Source of the DNA: Prolixibacteraceae bacterium
GTDB lineage: Bacteria > Bacteroidota > Bacteroidia > Bacteroidales > Prolixibacteraceae
Length of the DNA: 31,957 nucleotides
Direction: 5' to 3'
Assembly (NCBI GenBank): GCA_003506435.1
Contig: DOAQ01000045.1
Span: 1 to 31,957 of the forward strand
The notes beneath the pieces were generated by a model, which was given only the letters and a program-made list of their open reading frames with translations, searched no databases and had not been told where the DNA came from. The translations under genes were made by a program, and so were the position numbers. Shown here one piece after another: positions 25,278 to 31,957 of this stretch (the first letter of the stretch is position 1; every line of letters begins with the position of its first letter).

Positions 25278-26075
25278 TTACAATGATAATGCCAGACGTA
25301 CCCCATACGCCGGGCCCATTTTAACAGGAAAAAATGAAATCCGGGAATTCTTTTTTACCGGACAAACCAGGTTACCGATAGCAATGCCCATAACGGCACC
25401 AACAAAAACATCGCTTGTCCAGTGGCGGTTGTCGTAAATGCGCGACAAACCGGCAAGACCTGCCAGAGAATAGGACAGCACCGGAACCCAAACCGTTTCG
25501 CGGTATTGATTGGCAATTACCGATGCTACCGAAAAAACAGCAACAGTATGCCCGGAAGGGAAACTACTCCCCTCAAAAGGACCTTCAAAATCAAAAGGTG
25601 ATACATCGATGCTACTGTCTGGTCGCTGACGGCCCAGCAAATATTTGGGAATGCGCACAAACAAACTCGCCAGTGCAAAACTCTCGACAGCCAGCAAGGC
25701 TGTACTTTCCGATTTCCGGTTTTTTGCGAGTAACCCATAGCCGTACAACGCCCCGCACACGGCCAGCGAATATTCAGCGCCAAACGGTTCAAACGCATTT
25801 TTGCTGACATCATCGAGGAAACCGGCCCGATGCTCCTGCATCCAATCGGCAACAGGTTCATCGGCAAACAACAATGCGCCGGTGCTTGCGGCAAAAACGG
25901 CAAAACGTTGCCAGTCGGCCTGATCCCAACGAACCGGGGAACGAACAATTTCTTTGGAGTCGTACCAATATTTTTTCAGATACTGTTTATTTAACCGGAT
26001 TGTATCAATCCGGGCAGAAAGCATGACAGGTAAAACGATAAACAAAAGTCCGGTCAATATTTTTCGGTTATTCAT
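25278..26075 (-). CDS. PAP2-family membrane phosphatase
   Basis: Protein of 265 residues from the ATG at 26075; a GTG five codons earlier is less likely. A signal or anchor segment is at 6-21, followed by several membrane helices. The three phosphatase motifs are KYLLGRQRP (144-152), SSFPSGHT with His176 (170-177) and SRIYDNRHWTSD with Arg212, His218 and Asp222. These are the acid-phosphatase/lipid-phosphatase signature. The likely substrate is a lipid phosphate such as undecaprenyl pyrophosphate or phosphatidic acid; which one cannot be decided. It begins an operon with the downstream lipoprotein gene. Confidence 0.9.
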   Translation of the reverse strand: MNNRKILTGLLFIVLPVMLSARIDTIRLNKQYLKKYWYDSKEIVRSPVRWDQADWQRFAVFAASTGALLFADEPVADWMQEHRAGFLDDVSKNAFEPFGAEYSLAVCGALYGYGLLAKNRKSESTALLAVESFALASLFVRIPKYLLGRQRPDSSIDVSPFDFEGPFEGSSFPSGHTVAVFSVASVIANQYRETVWVPVLSYSLAGLAGLSRIYDNRHWTSDVFVGAVMGIAIGNLVCPVKKNSRISFFPVKMGPAYGVRLALSL

Positions 26076-26109
26076 AAACGAAGCCAACACAAGGGTTTTT
26101 AATACCGAT

Positions 26110-26139
26110 CAAAATTAGAGTAATTTTTATTCCTGACAA
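26110..26139 (-). promoter_or_regulatory. Promoter of the PAP2-lipoprotein operon
   Basis: On the minus strand TAATTTTG (26110-26117) is an exact -7 element. A TTG (26137-26139) lies 19 bp upstream, the expected spacing for a Bacteroidota -33/-7 pair. The leader to the ATG at 26075 is about 30 bases. This is the best-formed promoter in the window. Confidence 0.7.
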
Positions 26140-26197
26140 GAAAATAAAAATTCCGGTTAGCATTACTATTTTGAATAAATTGCCAAAAAAATTAGAC

Positions 26198-26770
26198 ATG
26201 ATCGAAAAACTGAACAGCAACAAGACCTTCACTCAGATTGATTTCGGAAAAATACCCGTTGCCGGAATTGAGTTTGATGATTGCGAATTTATTAATTGCA
26301 ACTTCTCGAACAGTAAATTAAACGATACCGATTTTCTGAATTGCAGGTTTGTTAATTGCAATTTTATGATGGCAAAAACAGTGAATACCGGGCTCAAAGA
26401 CGTAACATTTAAAGGGTGCAAATTGATGGGATTTGATTTCAGTATTTGTAATGATTTTTTGTTTCAGGTAGAATTTGAACATTGCCAGCTTGATTATGCT
26501 CTCTTTAGTAAAAAGAAAATGAAAAAGACCCGGTTTGCCAACTGTTCGATTAAAGAAGCCGATTTCTCAGAAACGAATTTATCGGAAGCAAAATTTGACA
26601 ATTCTGATTTGAGCGGTTCTCTATTTCAGCACTGCAATCTCGAAAAAACAGACTTTCGTACTGCCATTAATTTTACAATTGATCCTGAAAACAACCGAAT
26701 GAAGGGAGCCCGATTTTCAGCTTATTCGCTGGCCGGACTCCTGAGTAAATACGGACTAAATATAGAGTAA
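26198..26770 (+). CDS. Pentapeptide-repeat protein, Qnr/McbG-like
   Basis: Protein of 190 residues from the ATG at 26198; a TTG at 26171 would lie in the probable promoter. Nearly the whole length consists of pentapeptide repeats with central Phe or Leu (FDDCE FINCN FSNSK LNDTD FLNCR FVNCN and later ADFSE TNLSE AKFDN SDLSG), giving a right-handed quadrilateral beta-helix that mimics DNA. It ends in a short helical segment, FSAYSLAGLLSKYGLNIE, like the dimerisation module of Qnr and McbG. Relatives protect DNA gyrase from quinolones or microcins. Whether this one does is inference. Cys occupies many repeat positions. Confidence 0.85.
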   Translation: MIEKLNSNKTFTQIDFGKIPVAGIEFDDCEFINCNFSNSKLNDTDFLNCRFVNCNFMMAKTVNTGLKDVTFKGCKLMGFDFSICNDFLFQVEFEHCQLDYALFSKKKMKKTRFANCSIKEADFSETNLSEAKFDNSDLSGSLFQHCNLEKTDFRTAINFTIDPENNRMKGARFSAYSLAGLLSKYGLNIE

Positions 26771-26934
26771 GAAGAGAATATTGCTCATACATTTCTATGT
26801 TTCAGATGAAGGGAAACCTGTTTTTATTTTATTTTTATGCAATATTTTCTGGAAAAATAATATTTAAATGTTGTAATCAAACTGACGGTACCATCCTTCT
26901 TTTTTAATTTTTGACAACTTCAAAACACAAAATA

Positions 26935-28188
26935 ATGAGGAAAATAAATTTCATTGCTGCAATTCTCATCTTGATCGTTACTCAAAATACTTACGCGCAG
27001 TATTATACGACAGCGAAAACACCACAGCGGATTATTATTAATCTCACAGAAACACCTGCCATAAGCATGGCGGTTACATGGAGAACTGTGGATGAAATAA
27101 ACAAACCGGAAGTACAAATAGCAGAAGCTACAAACTGGACAGAGTTTGAGAAAAATACCAGATCGATATATCCTCAAAGCAAAAAATTTATAACTGATAA
27201 AAAATTTGAGGTATTTCAGCATTCCGCAATTATGGATGGGTTGAAACCCAATACACTGTATGTTTATCGCGTTGGAGGAGACTCTGCATGGAGTGAATGG
27301 AACCAATTCAGGACTGCCCAGGATATAACTGCTCCTTTTAAATTTATTTTTCTGGGTGATATCCAAAATAGTTTAAAACAACATTGTTCCCGCGTCTTGA
27401 GAGAAGCCTACAAAACAGCCCCGGATGCAGCTTTCTGGTTACTTCCCGGAGATATTACGGATGCTCCTCTTGATGATCAGTATGATGAATTGTTTTATGC
27501 CGGTGGTTTTATATTTGGCTCCACTCCTTCTATTTTAACTGCCGATAATCACGACAATGAATACCTGCGTGAAGATGGATCTATCGTAACCGATAATAAA
27601 GGACGTAAAATAAAAAGCAATGTACCTTCCACAATGTTTCTTGAACATTTTACATTACCGGAAAACGGAATGCCCGAATATAAAGAGACATCCTATTATG
27701 TGGATTATCAGGGCGTAAGAATGATTGTGATAAACACTTCCAAAACCAAAAAACTGAACGAACAGGTACCATGGATTGAAAAGTTACTGGCAAACAATCC
27801 TAATAAATGGACGGTCGTATCTTTTCATCACCCATTTTATTCTGCCGGAAGAGATAGGGATGAACAAGATACAAGAAATGCATTTCTTCCGGTTTTCGAC
27901 AAATACAATGTTGACTTGGTCTTAACAGGGCATGATCATGCTTATTCAAGAAGTTACAAACTTAGAGACGGAACCAAAGTTCCCTGGAATAAAAAGGGGA
28001 CTGTTTACGTTGTTTCTGTATCCGGACCTAAAATGTATGCTGCCAACTCCAACTACAACAATATCATGGAAAAAACCGGAGGAAATACACAATTGTTTCA
28101 AGTAATTTCTGTTGACAGAGGAAAATTGATATACGAATCGTACACTCCGACTGGCAGTTTATACGACTCATTCAGGTTGTCAAAATAA
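26935..28188 (+). CDS. Secreted purple-acid-phosphatase-like metallophosphoesterase
   Basis: Protein of 417 residues from the ATG at 26935. The signal peptide (about 1-22) ends in TYAQ. An N-terminal fibronectin-like purple acid phosphatase domain (about 25-115: TPQRIIINLTETPAISMAVTW) is followed by the calcineurin-like phosphoesterase domain, with metal motifs FLGDIQN, LLPGDITD, ADNHDNE, VSFHHPFYSAG and LTGHDHAYSRS. The usual GNH[DE] reads D-N-H-D here, which keeps the metal ligands but changes the preceding Gly. It probably hydrolyses phosphate esters in the periplasm and supplies phosphate. No Pho-type neighbour is seen, and it is a single gene. Confidence 0.9.
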   Translation: MRKINFIAAILILIVTQNTYAQYYTTAKTPQRIIINLTETPAISMAVTWRTVDEINKPEVQIAEATNWTEFEKNTRSIYPQSKKFITDKKFEVFQHSAIMDGLKPNTLYVYRVGGDSAWSEWNQFRTAQDITAPFKFIFLGDIQNSLKQHCSRVLREAYKTAPDAAFWLLPGDITDAPLDDQYDELFYAGGFIFGSTPSILTADNHDNEYLREDGSIVTDNKGRKIKSNVPSTMFLEHFTLPENGMPEYKETSYYVDYQGVRMIVINTSKTKKLNEQVPWIEKLLANNPNKWTVVSFHHPFYSAGRDRDEQDTRNAFLPVFDKYNVDLVLTGHDHAYSRSYKLRDGTKVPWNKKGTVYVVSVSGPKMYAANSNYNNIMEKTGGNTQLFQVISVDRGKLIYESYTPTGSLYDSFRLSK

Positions 28189-28303
28189 TCCATTTGCCGA
28201 CTACGAGATTTAAATCTTCGACGTATTCACTAGCTGGGCTACTGGAAAATATGGGTCGAATATTGGATTGAAAAATATCGAAACAGCATTTTAGTTACAC
28301 TAT

Positions 28304-28318
28304 TATATTTGCGCAAAT
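28304..28318 (+). promoter_or_regulatory. Orphan TAnnTTTG element with a 12-bp palindrome
   Basis: TATATTTG (28304-28311) is an exact -7 element on the plus strand. It overlaps the perfect palindrome ATTTGCGCAAAT (28307-28318). No plus-strand gene follows: transcription from here would run antisense into the 3' end of mazG. Confidence 0.4.
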
Positions 28319-28329
28319 AAAAAATCGCA

Positions 28330-28357
28330 ATTCGACATTCAGAATTCATCATTTAAA
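28330..28357. repeat. Four heptamer units next to the mazG stop
   Basis: On the plus strand the units are ATTCGAC, ATTCAGA, ATTCATC and the degenerate ATTTAAA. This is the same design as the tilS leader tract (A-Y-T-C plus three variable bases). It lies directly after an exact -7 element and right before the mazG stop codon at 28359. Confidence 0.6.
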
Positions 28358-28358
28358 A

Positions 28359-29135
28359 TCATTCCATCCGTTTTGCTTCTTCCCAAATCACATCCATTTC
28401 GGCCAGGCTCATTTGTTTCAGGTCGATGCCCTTTTTCAAAGTCTGGCTTTCGAGATAATTAAAACGTTTGATGAATTTCAGGTTGGTCCGTTCGAGCGCT
28501 GCTTCCGGGTCAATGCCATACAGACGGGCAGCATTTACCATCGCAAAAAACAAGTCGCCAAATTCGGCTTCCATTTTATCGGCATCGGTATTATCAATCT
28601 CCTGCTGAAGTTCGGTAATTTCTTCCTTTACTTTGTCCCATACCTGTTCCCGATATTCCCAGTCGAACCCGACCCCGCTGGCTTTCTCCTGAATCCGGTT
28701 TGCTTTTACCAAAGCAGGCAGCGAAACCGGAACGCCTTCCAAAACCTGGTTTTTTTTACGGCCTTTTTCCTTCAGTTTCAGAGCTTCCCAGTTTTGCTCC
28801 ACTTCCCGTGCGCTACCAACCTCCACATCGCCAAAAATGTGCGGGTGACGGTAAATTAGTTTTTCATTCAGCCCCTTGATCACATCGGCCATGCCAAACG
28901 CTTTTTTTTCCTCACCGATTTTGGCATAAAACACGATATGCAGAAGCAAATCGCCCAACTCTTTTTTTATTTCCGACAGGTCTCCCTGTAAAATTGCATC
29001 ACCCAACTCATACGTTTCTTCAATGGTCAATTTGCGTAACGATTCGAAGGTTTGTTCCCTGTCCCAGGGGCATTTCTCGCGCAATTCATCCATGATGTCG
29101 AGCAATTCACCAAATATTTTTAACCGTTCATCCAT
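28359..29135 (-). CDS. mazG: Nucleoside triphosphate pyrophosphohydrolase MazG
   Basis: Protein of 258 residues, close to the length of the two-domain E. coli enzyme. It starts at the ATG at 29135 (MDERLKIFGELLDIMDELR); upstream in-frame codons belong to the promoter region. The first MazG domain has CPWDREQTFESLRKLTIEE, TYELGDAI and KKELGDLLLHIVFYA. The second has KVKEEITELQQEI and EFGDLFFAMVNAAR, both with the metal-binding E-x-x-E...E-x-x-D pattern. It removes pyrophosphate from NTPs and helps keep (p)ppGpp and damaged nucleotides low. It is monocistronic. Confidence 0.95.
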   Translation of the reverse strand: MDERLKIFGELLDIMDELREKCPWDREQTFESLRKLTIEETYELGDAILQGDLSEIKKELGDLLLHIVFYAKIGEEKKAFGMADVIKGLNEKLIYRHPHIFGDVEVGSAREVEQNWEALKLKEKGRKKNQVLEGVPVSLPALVKANRIQEKASGVGFDWEYREQVWDKVKEEITELQQEIDNTDADKMEAEFGDLFFAMVNAARLYGIDPEAALERTNLKFIKRFNYLESQTLKKGIDLKQMSLAEMDVIWEEAKRME

Positions 29136-29168
29136 TCTCTTAAAAATCAAATCAAAAAATAGGAATAG

Positions 29169-29176
29169 CAAATGTA
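29169..29176 (-). promoter_or_regulatory. TAnnTTTG -7 element for mazG
   Basis: On the minus strand TACATTTG matches the -7 consensus exactly, 33 bp upstream of the ATG at 29135. It supports that start over the longer open frame reaching 29171. No good -33 TTG is seen. Confidence 0.5.
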
Positions 29177-29284
29177 CAATCTTTCAGCCAGAAAGAAAGG
29201 TTCGATGGCAGATGCAAAAAAAATTGAGATAAGTTTTCTCTTTTTAATTAAATCTGATACCTTAACGCAAAAAATAAATAACGT

Positions 29285-30460
29285 ATGAAGGGATATTTCA
29301 GACTGTTTTGTTTATTGGCTTTTTTTACTCTGTCAGTCGTTTATCCGACATCATCCCAAGTGCTATCGTTTTACATCAACGGTAAAATTACCGATAAAGA
29401 GAGTAACAAACCCATTCATTTGGCTGAACTTTTTATATCCGGTTCATCTATTGGCACTGCCACCGACGAAAAAGGCAACTTCAAAATAAGCATTCCGCTT
29501 TTACCTTGCTATTTGGTTGTTACGCACCGCGACTACGATCCTTTTGCAACGTATATCGAAAATTTCATGGATTCAATCCATATTGCGTTGAGTCCTTCAT
29601 CTATCAATCCGGACGACTATACAAAATTAAGCAACAGCGAACGAAAAAAAGAAGTTCGTTTTTTTTGCCAGCAGTTTATTGGCGACGACCTGCATACATC
29701 GTATAATGTATTAAACGAGTCGGTGCTGTATTTTACCCGCACCGAGAATAATTTTCAGGCGACATCGAACATGCCGCTTGTAATTATAAACAACCATTTG
29801 GGGTATAAAATCCGGGTACTGATCCGCGAATTCGATATTACCAAACGCGACGACCTTACCCACGAAGACGTTCCGTTGAACTCCTATTCAGGCTTTTTTG
29901 TCCGGCGTATTATGGGACATTATTATTACGAACCCATTGATCACGGATCAGAAGCGCAACTAAAAAGATACGAGAAGAACCGGCAAAATTTTTATTACGG
30001 CTCGTACCGGCATTTTCTGAAAGCGTTGTACGATGGTGAAATCATGGAACAGGGGTATCAACTCACGTTTTATCCTCCGGAAGCAATACGCAATGGAATT
30101 ACATTTACCAATTTAAGCTCGGTAAAACATTCGCCCAGCAGAATTAAAGAATGCGTTATGAATGCCGATTCTATGAAAGTTGATTTTTACAGCGATGCCA
30201 ATGGATTTCCGATCAACCTGACCAAATCGTTTGAATCGTTTAACAAAGAAACATCGGTGATCTTTCCAAGCTCGATATCTGTAAAAATAAGGCCCAATGG
30301 TACCAGCCCGAATGTTCCGTTCGACGTGAAAGGCCCGATGGGAGATTATTACTTTATAAACACCTTGCCTGATGATTATGAGCCTATCAGAAAGGAAGAG
30401 CCAACTCCTACCGACAACAATGCCCGAATTCAGGAATTGATCAAACTTTACGAGCAATAA
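29285..30460 (+). CDS. Secreted CarboxypepD_reg-like domain protein
   Basis: Protein of 391 residues with a signal peptide (about 1-25, ending TSSQ). The carboxypeptidase-regulatory-like beta-sandwich that often precedes TonB receptors in Bacteroidota follows (about 30-110: INGKITDKESNKPIHLAELFISGSSIGTATDEKGNFKI). The rest (about 115-391) is a mixed alpha/beta region, with LTFYPPEAIRNGITFTNL and MNADSMKVDF, that I cannot assign and which has no beta-barrel signature. It is probably periplasmic or outer-membrane-attached. It precedes the DUF3098-sigma operon by 84 bp on the same strand; co-regulation is possible but not shown. Confidence 0.8.
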   Translation: MKGYFRLFCLLAFFTLSVVYPTSSQVLSFYINGKITDKESNKPIHLAELFISGSSIGTATDEKGNFKISIPLLPCYLVVTHRDYDPFATYIENFMDSIHIALSPSSINPDDYTKLSNSERKKEVRFFCQQFIGDDLHTSYNVLNESVLYFTRTENNFQATSNMPLVIINNHLGYKIRVLIREFDITKRDDLTHEDVPLNSYSGFFVRRIMGHYYYEPIDHGSEAQLKRYEKNRQNFYYGSYRHFLKALYDGEIMEQGYQLTFYPPEAIRNGITFTNLSSVKHSPSRIKECVMNADSMKVDFYSDANGFPINLTKSFESFNKETSVIFPSSISVKIRPNGTSPNVPFDVKGPMGDYYFINTLPDDYEPIRKEEPTPTDNNARIQELIKLYEQ

Positions 30461-30544
30461 AATCAGGATTACAAAATTTTTGCGCGATCGTGAACTTTTC
30501 GGTTTTCAGTTGTACTATATAAGAAACAGTAAAGCGGAATCACG

Positions 30545-30754
30545 ATGCAGCAATTTTCAAAAAAGTACAAGATATTCATTCTGCTGATCATCTGTCTGAT
30601 TGCAGGGTTTGCTTTGTTGGCAGGCCCTTCGGGTAACAATGCCGGATTCAGTACAACCATGTTCAGCTTTCGCCGGATCAGTTTGGCCCCAATAATTATA
30701 ATGGTTTCGTATGCCGGTTTTATTTGGCTAATTTTGAAAAAACCTTCAGATTAA
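30545..30754 (+). CDS. DUF3098-like small membrane protein
   Basis: Protein of 69 residues with two transmembrane helices (about 8-27 and 46-64) joined by a loop containing TMFSFRRISLAPIIIM, and a C-terminal KKPSD. The pattern F-S-x-R-R-I-x-x-A-P plus the two helices matches DUF3098, a Bacteroidota membrane protein normally found in the ftsX-uppP region. Here its stop codon is followed with no spacing by the ATG of an ECF sigma factor, so the two are translationally linked. Function unknown. It could be a paralogue recruited to signal transduction or a chance neighbour. Confidence 0.65.
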   Translation: MQQFSKKYKIFILLIICLIAGFALLAGPSGNNAGFSTTMFSFRRISLAPIIIMVSYAGFIWLILKKPSD

Positions 30755-31333
30755 ATGTTGGGCAAACAAATTACCACATACAGCGATGAAAAATTAATGC
30801 AACTGATCTGCGGCGGCAATCAGTATGCTTTTAATGTATTGTATCATCGTCACAAAAACCGGATGTATTATTATTTCTACCGGATGCTGAATAATTCGGA
30901 AGAGCAGGCCAACGATTTTTTGCAGGAGTTGTTTCTGAAAATTATTGAAAAGCCTGAAGCATTTAATCCGGAATACAAATTCCGGAGCTGGATTTTTTCA
31001 ATCGCCGGAAACATGTGCAAAAATGAATACCGCAGACGCGAAATACATGGCGAAATTATTACCGGCAATTTTACGAATGATGAAACCGAAGAACTGAATT
31101 TTTCGACATATAGCACAGAACAAGCTGTTGAAAAAGTTTTTGAAACCCTGAACCGGCTGGACCAGGATCACCGGTCAACCTTTCTGCTGAGGTACCGCGA
31201 AGGCTTTTCGATAAAAGAAATTGCAGGTATTTTAGACATTGCTGATGGTACTGTAAAATCGAGGTTGCATAATGCAAAAAAGCAACTGGCCCGCAAACTC
31301 GATTACTTAAAAGATGAGATTGATATGAAATGA
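30755..31333 (+). CDS. ECF-type RNA polymerase sigma factor
   Basis: Protein of 192 residues. Region 2 (about 20-90) has QYAFNVLYHRHKNRMYYYFYRM, NDFLQELFLKIIEKPEAF and RSWIFSIAGNMCKNEYRRRE. Region 4 (about 125-180) has LDQDHRSTFLLRYREGFSIKEIA, with the helix-turn-helix GILDIADGTVKSRLHNAKKQL. This is the ECF layout without regions 1.1 and 3. Such factors switch on genes after release from an anti-sigma protein. The small protein gene that follows by 30 bp, with one membrane helix, is the natural candidate for that role. Confidence 0.93.
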   Translation: MLGKQITTYSDEKLMQLICGGNQYAFNVLYHRHKNRMYYYFYRMLNNSEEQANDFLQELFLKIIEKPEAFNPEYKFRSWIFSIAGNMCKNEYRRREIHGEIITGNFTNDETEELNFSTYSTEQAVEKVFETLNRLDQDHRSTFLLRYREGFSIKEIAGILDIADGTVKSRLHNAKKQLARKLDYLKDEIDMK

Positions 31334-31363
31334 GGAATATCAAAAAAAACTTTAAAAGCTGGA

Positions 31364-31726
31364 ATGATGAAACGGAATATAGATAAAAAGCTTTTTGAAC
31401 TGATGCAAAGCAACCATGTCGGCGAACCAAAAGAGGAAATTGAAGATCGCCTGATGTACACGTTTATGCTGAAAAACGGCACGTCAACGCTCCGGCAAAA
31501 TTCATTTGCAGAATTTGCCGGCTGGTTCTTTTCCTTTAAAAATATGGGTATAAAAACCGCGACCCTTTCCTGTTTGCTTATTGTTACCCTGATGAATACA
31601 AATTTGCATCAAAAACAGGCAACCTCAAGTATTTGCGATTCAACATTCGTGGAAAAAGCACTGGTACTCGATAGCACCAGCTTGTCTTCCGATTTTAATG
31701 TTAACTCCAAAGACACTTCATTCTGA
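31364..31726 (+). CDS. Single-pass membrane protein, possible anti-sigma factor
   Basis: Protein of 120 residues with a second Met at residue 2 as an alternative start. An acidic, helical cytoplasmic segment (about 1-60: KKLFELMQSNHVGEPKEEIEDRLMY) is followed by one transmembrane helix (about 62-80, MGIKTATLSCLLIVTLM) and a short Ser/Thr-rich extracytoplasmic tail. No family is recognised. The cytoplasmic N-terminus, single helix and position just behind an ECF sigma gene are typical of anti-sigma factors, but the protein is shorter than most and lacks a recognisable zinc motif. Confidence 0.6.
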   Translation: MMKRNIDKKLFELMQSNHVGEPKEEIEDRLMYTFMLKNGTSTLRQNSFAEFAGWFFSFKNMGIKTATLSCLLIVTLMNTNLHQKQATSSICDSTFVEKALVLDSTSLSSDFNVNSKDTSF

Positions 31727-31806
31727 AAAAACGAGTAACTGCCGGATTCTCAATTTTTAAATTTGTATGAAAGTTTGGTTCTTTTCCCGTCAGGAATTTT
31801 AGCCTG

Positions 31807-31941
31807 AAGAGGCTGTCCAAAAAGTCCTAAAATCCGCAACTCACGTCACCCTGAATTTATTTCAGGGTCTGATTATTAGGACGATGAGATCCCGAAACAA
31901 GTTCGGGAGGACCCTATTCCAGAGTTTTTGGACAGCCTCTT
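31807..31941. mobile_element. 135-bp structured inverted-repeat element (MITE/REP-like)
   Basis: Perfect 17-bp terminal inverted repeats, AAGAGGCTGTCCAAAAA (31807-31823) and TTTTTGGACAGCCTCTT (31925-31941), enclose further symmetric parts. GTCCTAA (31824-31830) pairs with TTAGGAC (31876-31882) and itself encloses CCCTGAA/TTCAGGG (31849-31855, 31861-31867). A separate hairpin TCCCGAA/TTCGGGA occupies 31890-31908. No ORF is present. It could be a non-autonomous transposable element mobilised in trans, and would also form a strong RNA structure after the anti-sigma gene. Target-site duplications are not evident. Confidence 0.7.
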
Positions 31942-31957
31942 TTCTATTTGTGAAAAA

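Noticed and set aside
1..31957. CRISPR arrays, tRNA or rRNA genes.
   Set aside because: No regularly spaced direct repeats of CRISPR size and no recognisable tRNA T-loop or rRNA segments were seen; the only tandem repeats are the heptamer tracts, which are far too short.

Overview
The window looks like a chromosomal segment of a Bacteroidota bacterium, most likely of the Marinilabiliales/Prolixibacteraceae type (an inference from gene style, not from a search). Supporting signs are moderate-to-low GC, several exact TAnnTTTG -7 promoter elements close to start codons, a carboxypeptidase-regulatory-like beta-sandwich protein, a DUF3098-like protein, TPR-type sensor kinases, LytS/LytTR pairs, a bacterial CE15 glucuronoyl esterase, and short heptamer-phased intergenic repeats. 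No rRNA, tRNA or CRISPR array was seen.

Left part (1-10.5 kb): an IS4-type transposase runs off the left edge and ends just upstream of an orphan TPR-histidine kinase. Then come a Uup-type ABC-F ATPase, a cold-shock protein with a clear intrinsic terminator, an SPFH membrane protein paired with a CsbD-like small protein, a 52-codon small ORF, a secreted heavy-metal-binding (HMA) protein followed by a short CDF metal exporter, and a translationally coupled esterase/Gfo-Idh-MocA oxidoreductase pair.

Middle part (10.5-21.1 kb): two large CPA2-type cation/proton antiporters frame a regulatory block. The block holds a LytS-type kinase, a LytTR response regulator and an upstream unrecognised alpha/beta protein. 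An FRG-domain gene is divergent from it across a strong palindrome. After that come rhamnulokinase and a CE15 glucuronoyl esterase, lying directly behind the second antiporter on the same strand.

Right part (21.1-32 kb): mostly housekeeping genes on the minus strand (DEAD-box helicase, TilS, MazG), a TPR lipoprotein with a PAP2 phosphatase, a Qnr/McbG-like pentapeptide protein and a purple-acid-phosphatase-like secreted phosphoesterase. The plus-strand tail is a CarboxypepD_reg-like protein, a DUF3098-like membrane protein abutting an ECF sigma factor, and a possible anti-sigma protein. The window ends in a 135-bp structured inverted-repeat element.

Nothing here is a clear defence island or biosynthetic cluster. 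The most interesting points are regulatory: the FRG/alpha-beta/LytSR block with its palindrome, the heptamer tracts next to -7 elements, the DUF3098-ECF coupling, and the two repeat or mobile elements at the edges.
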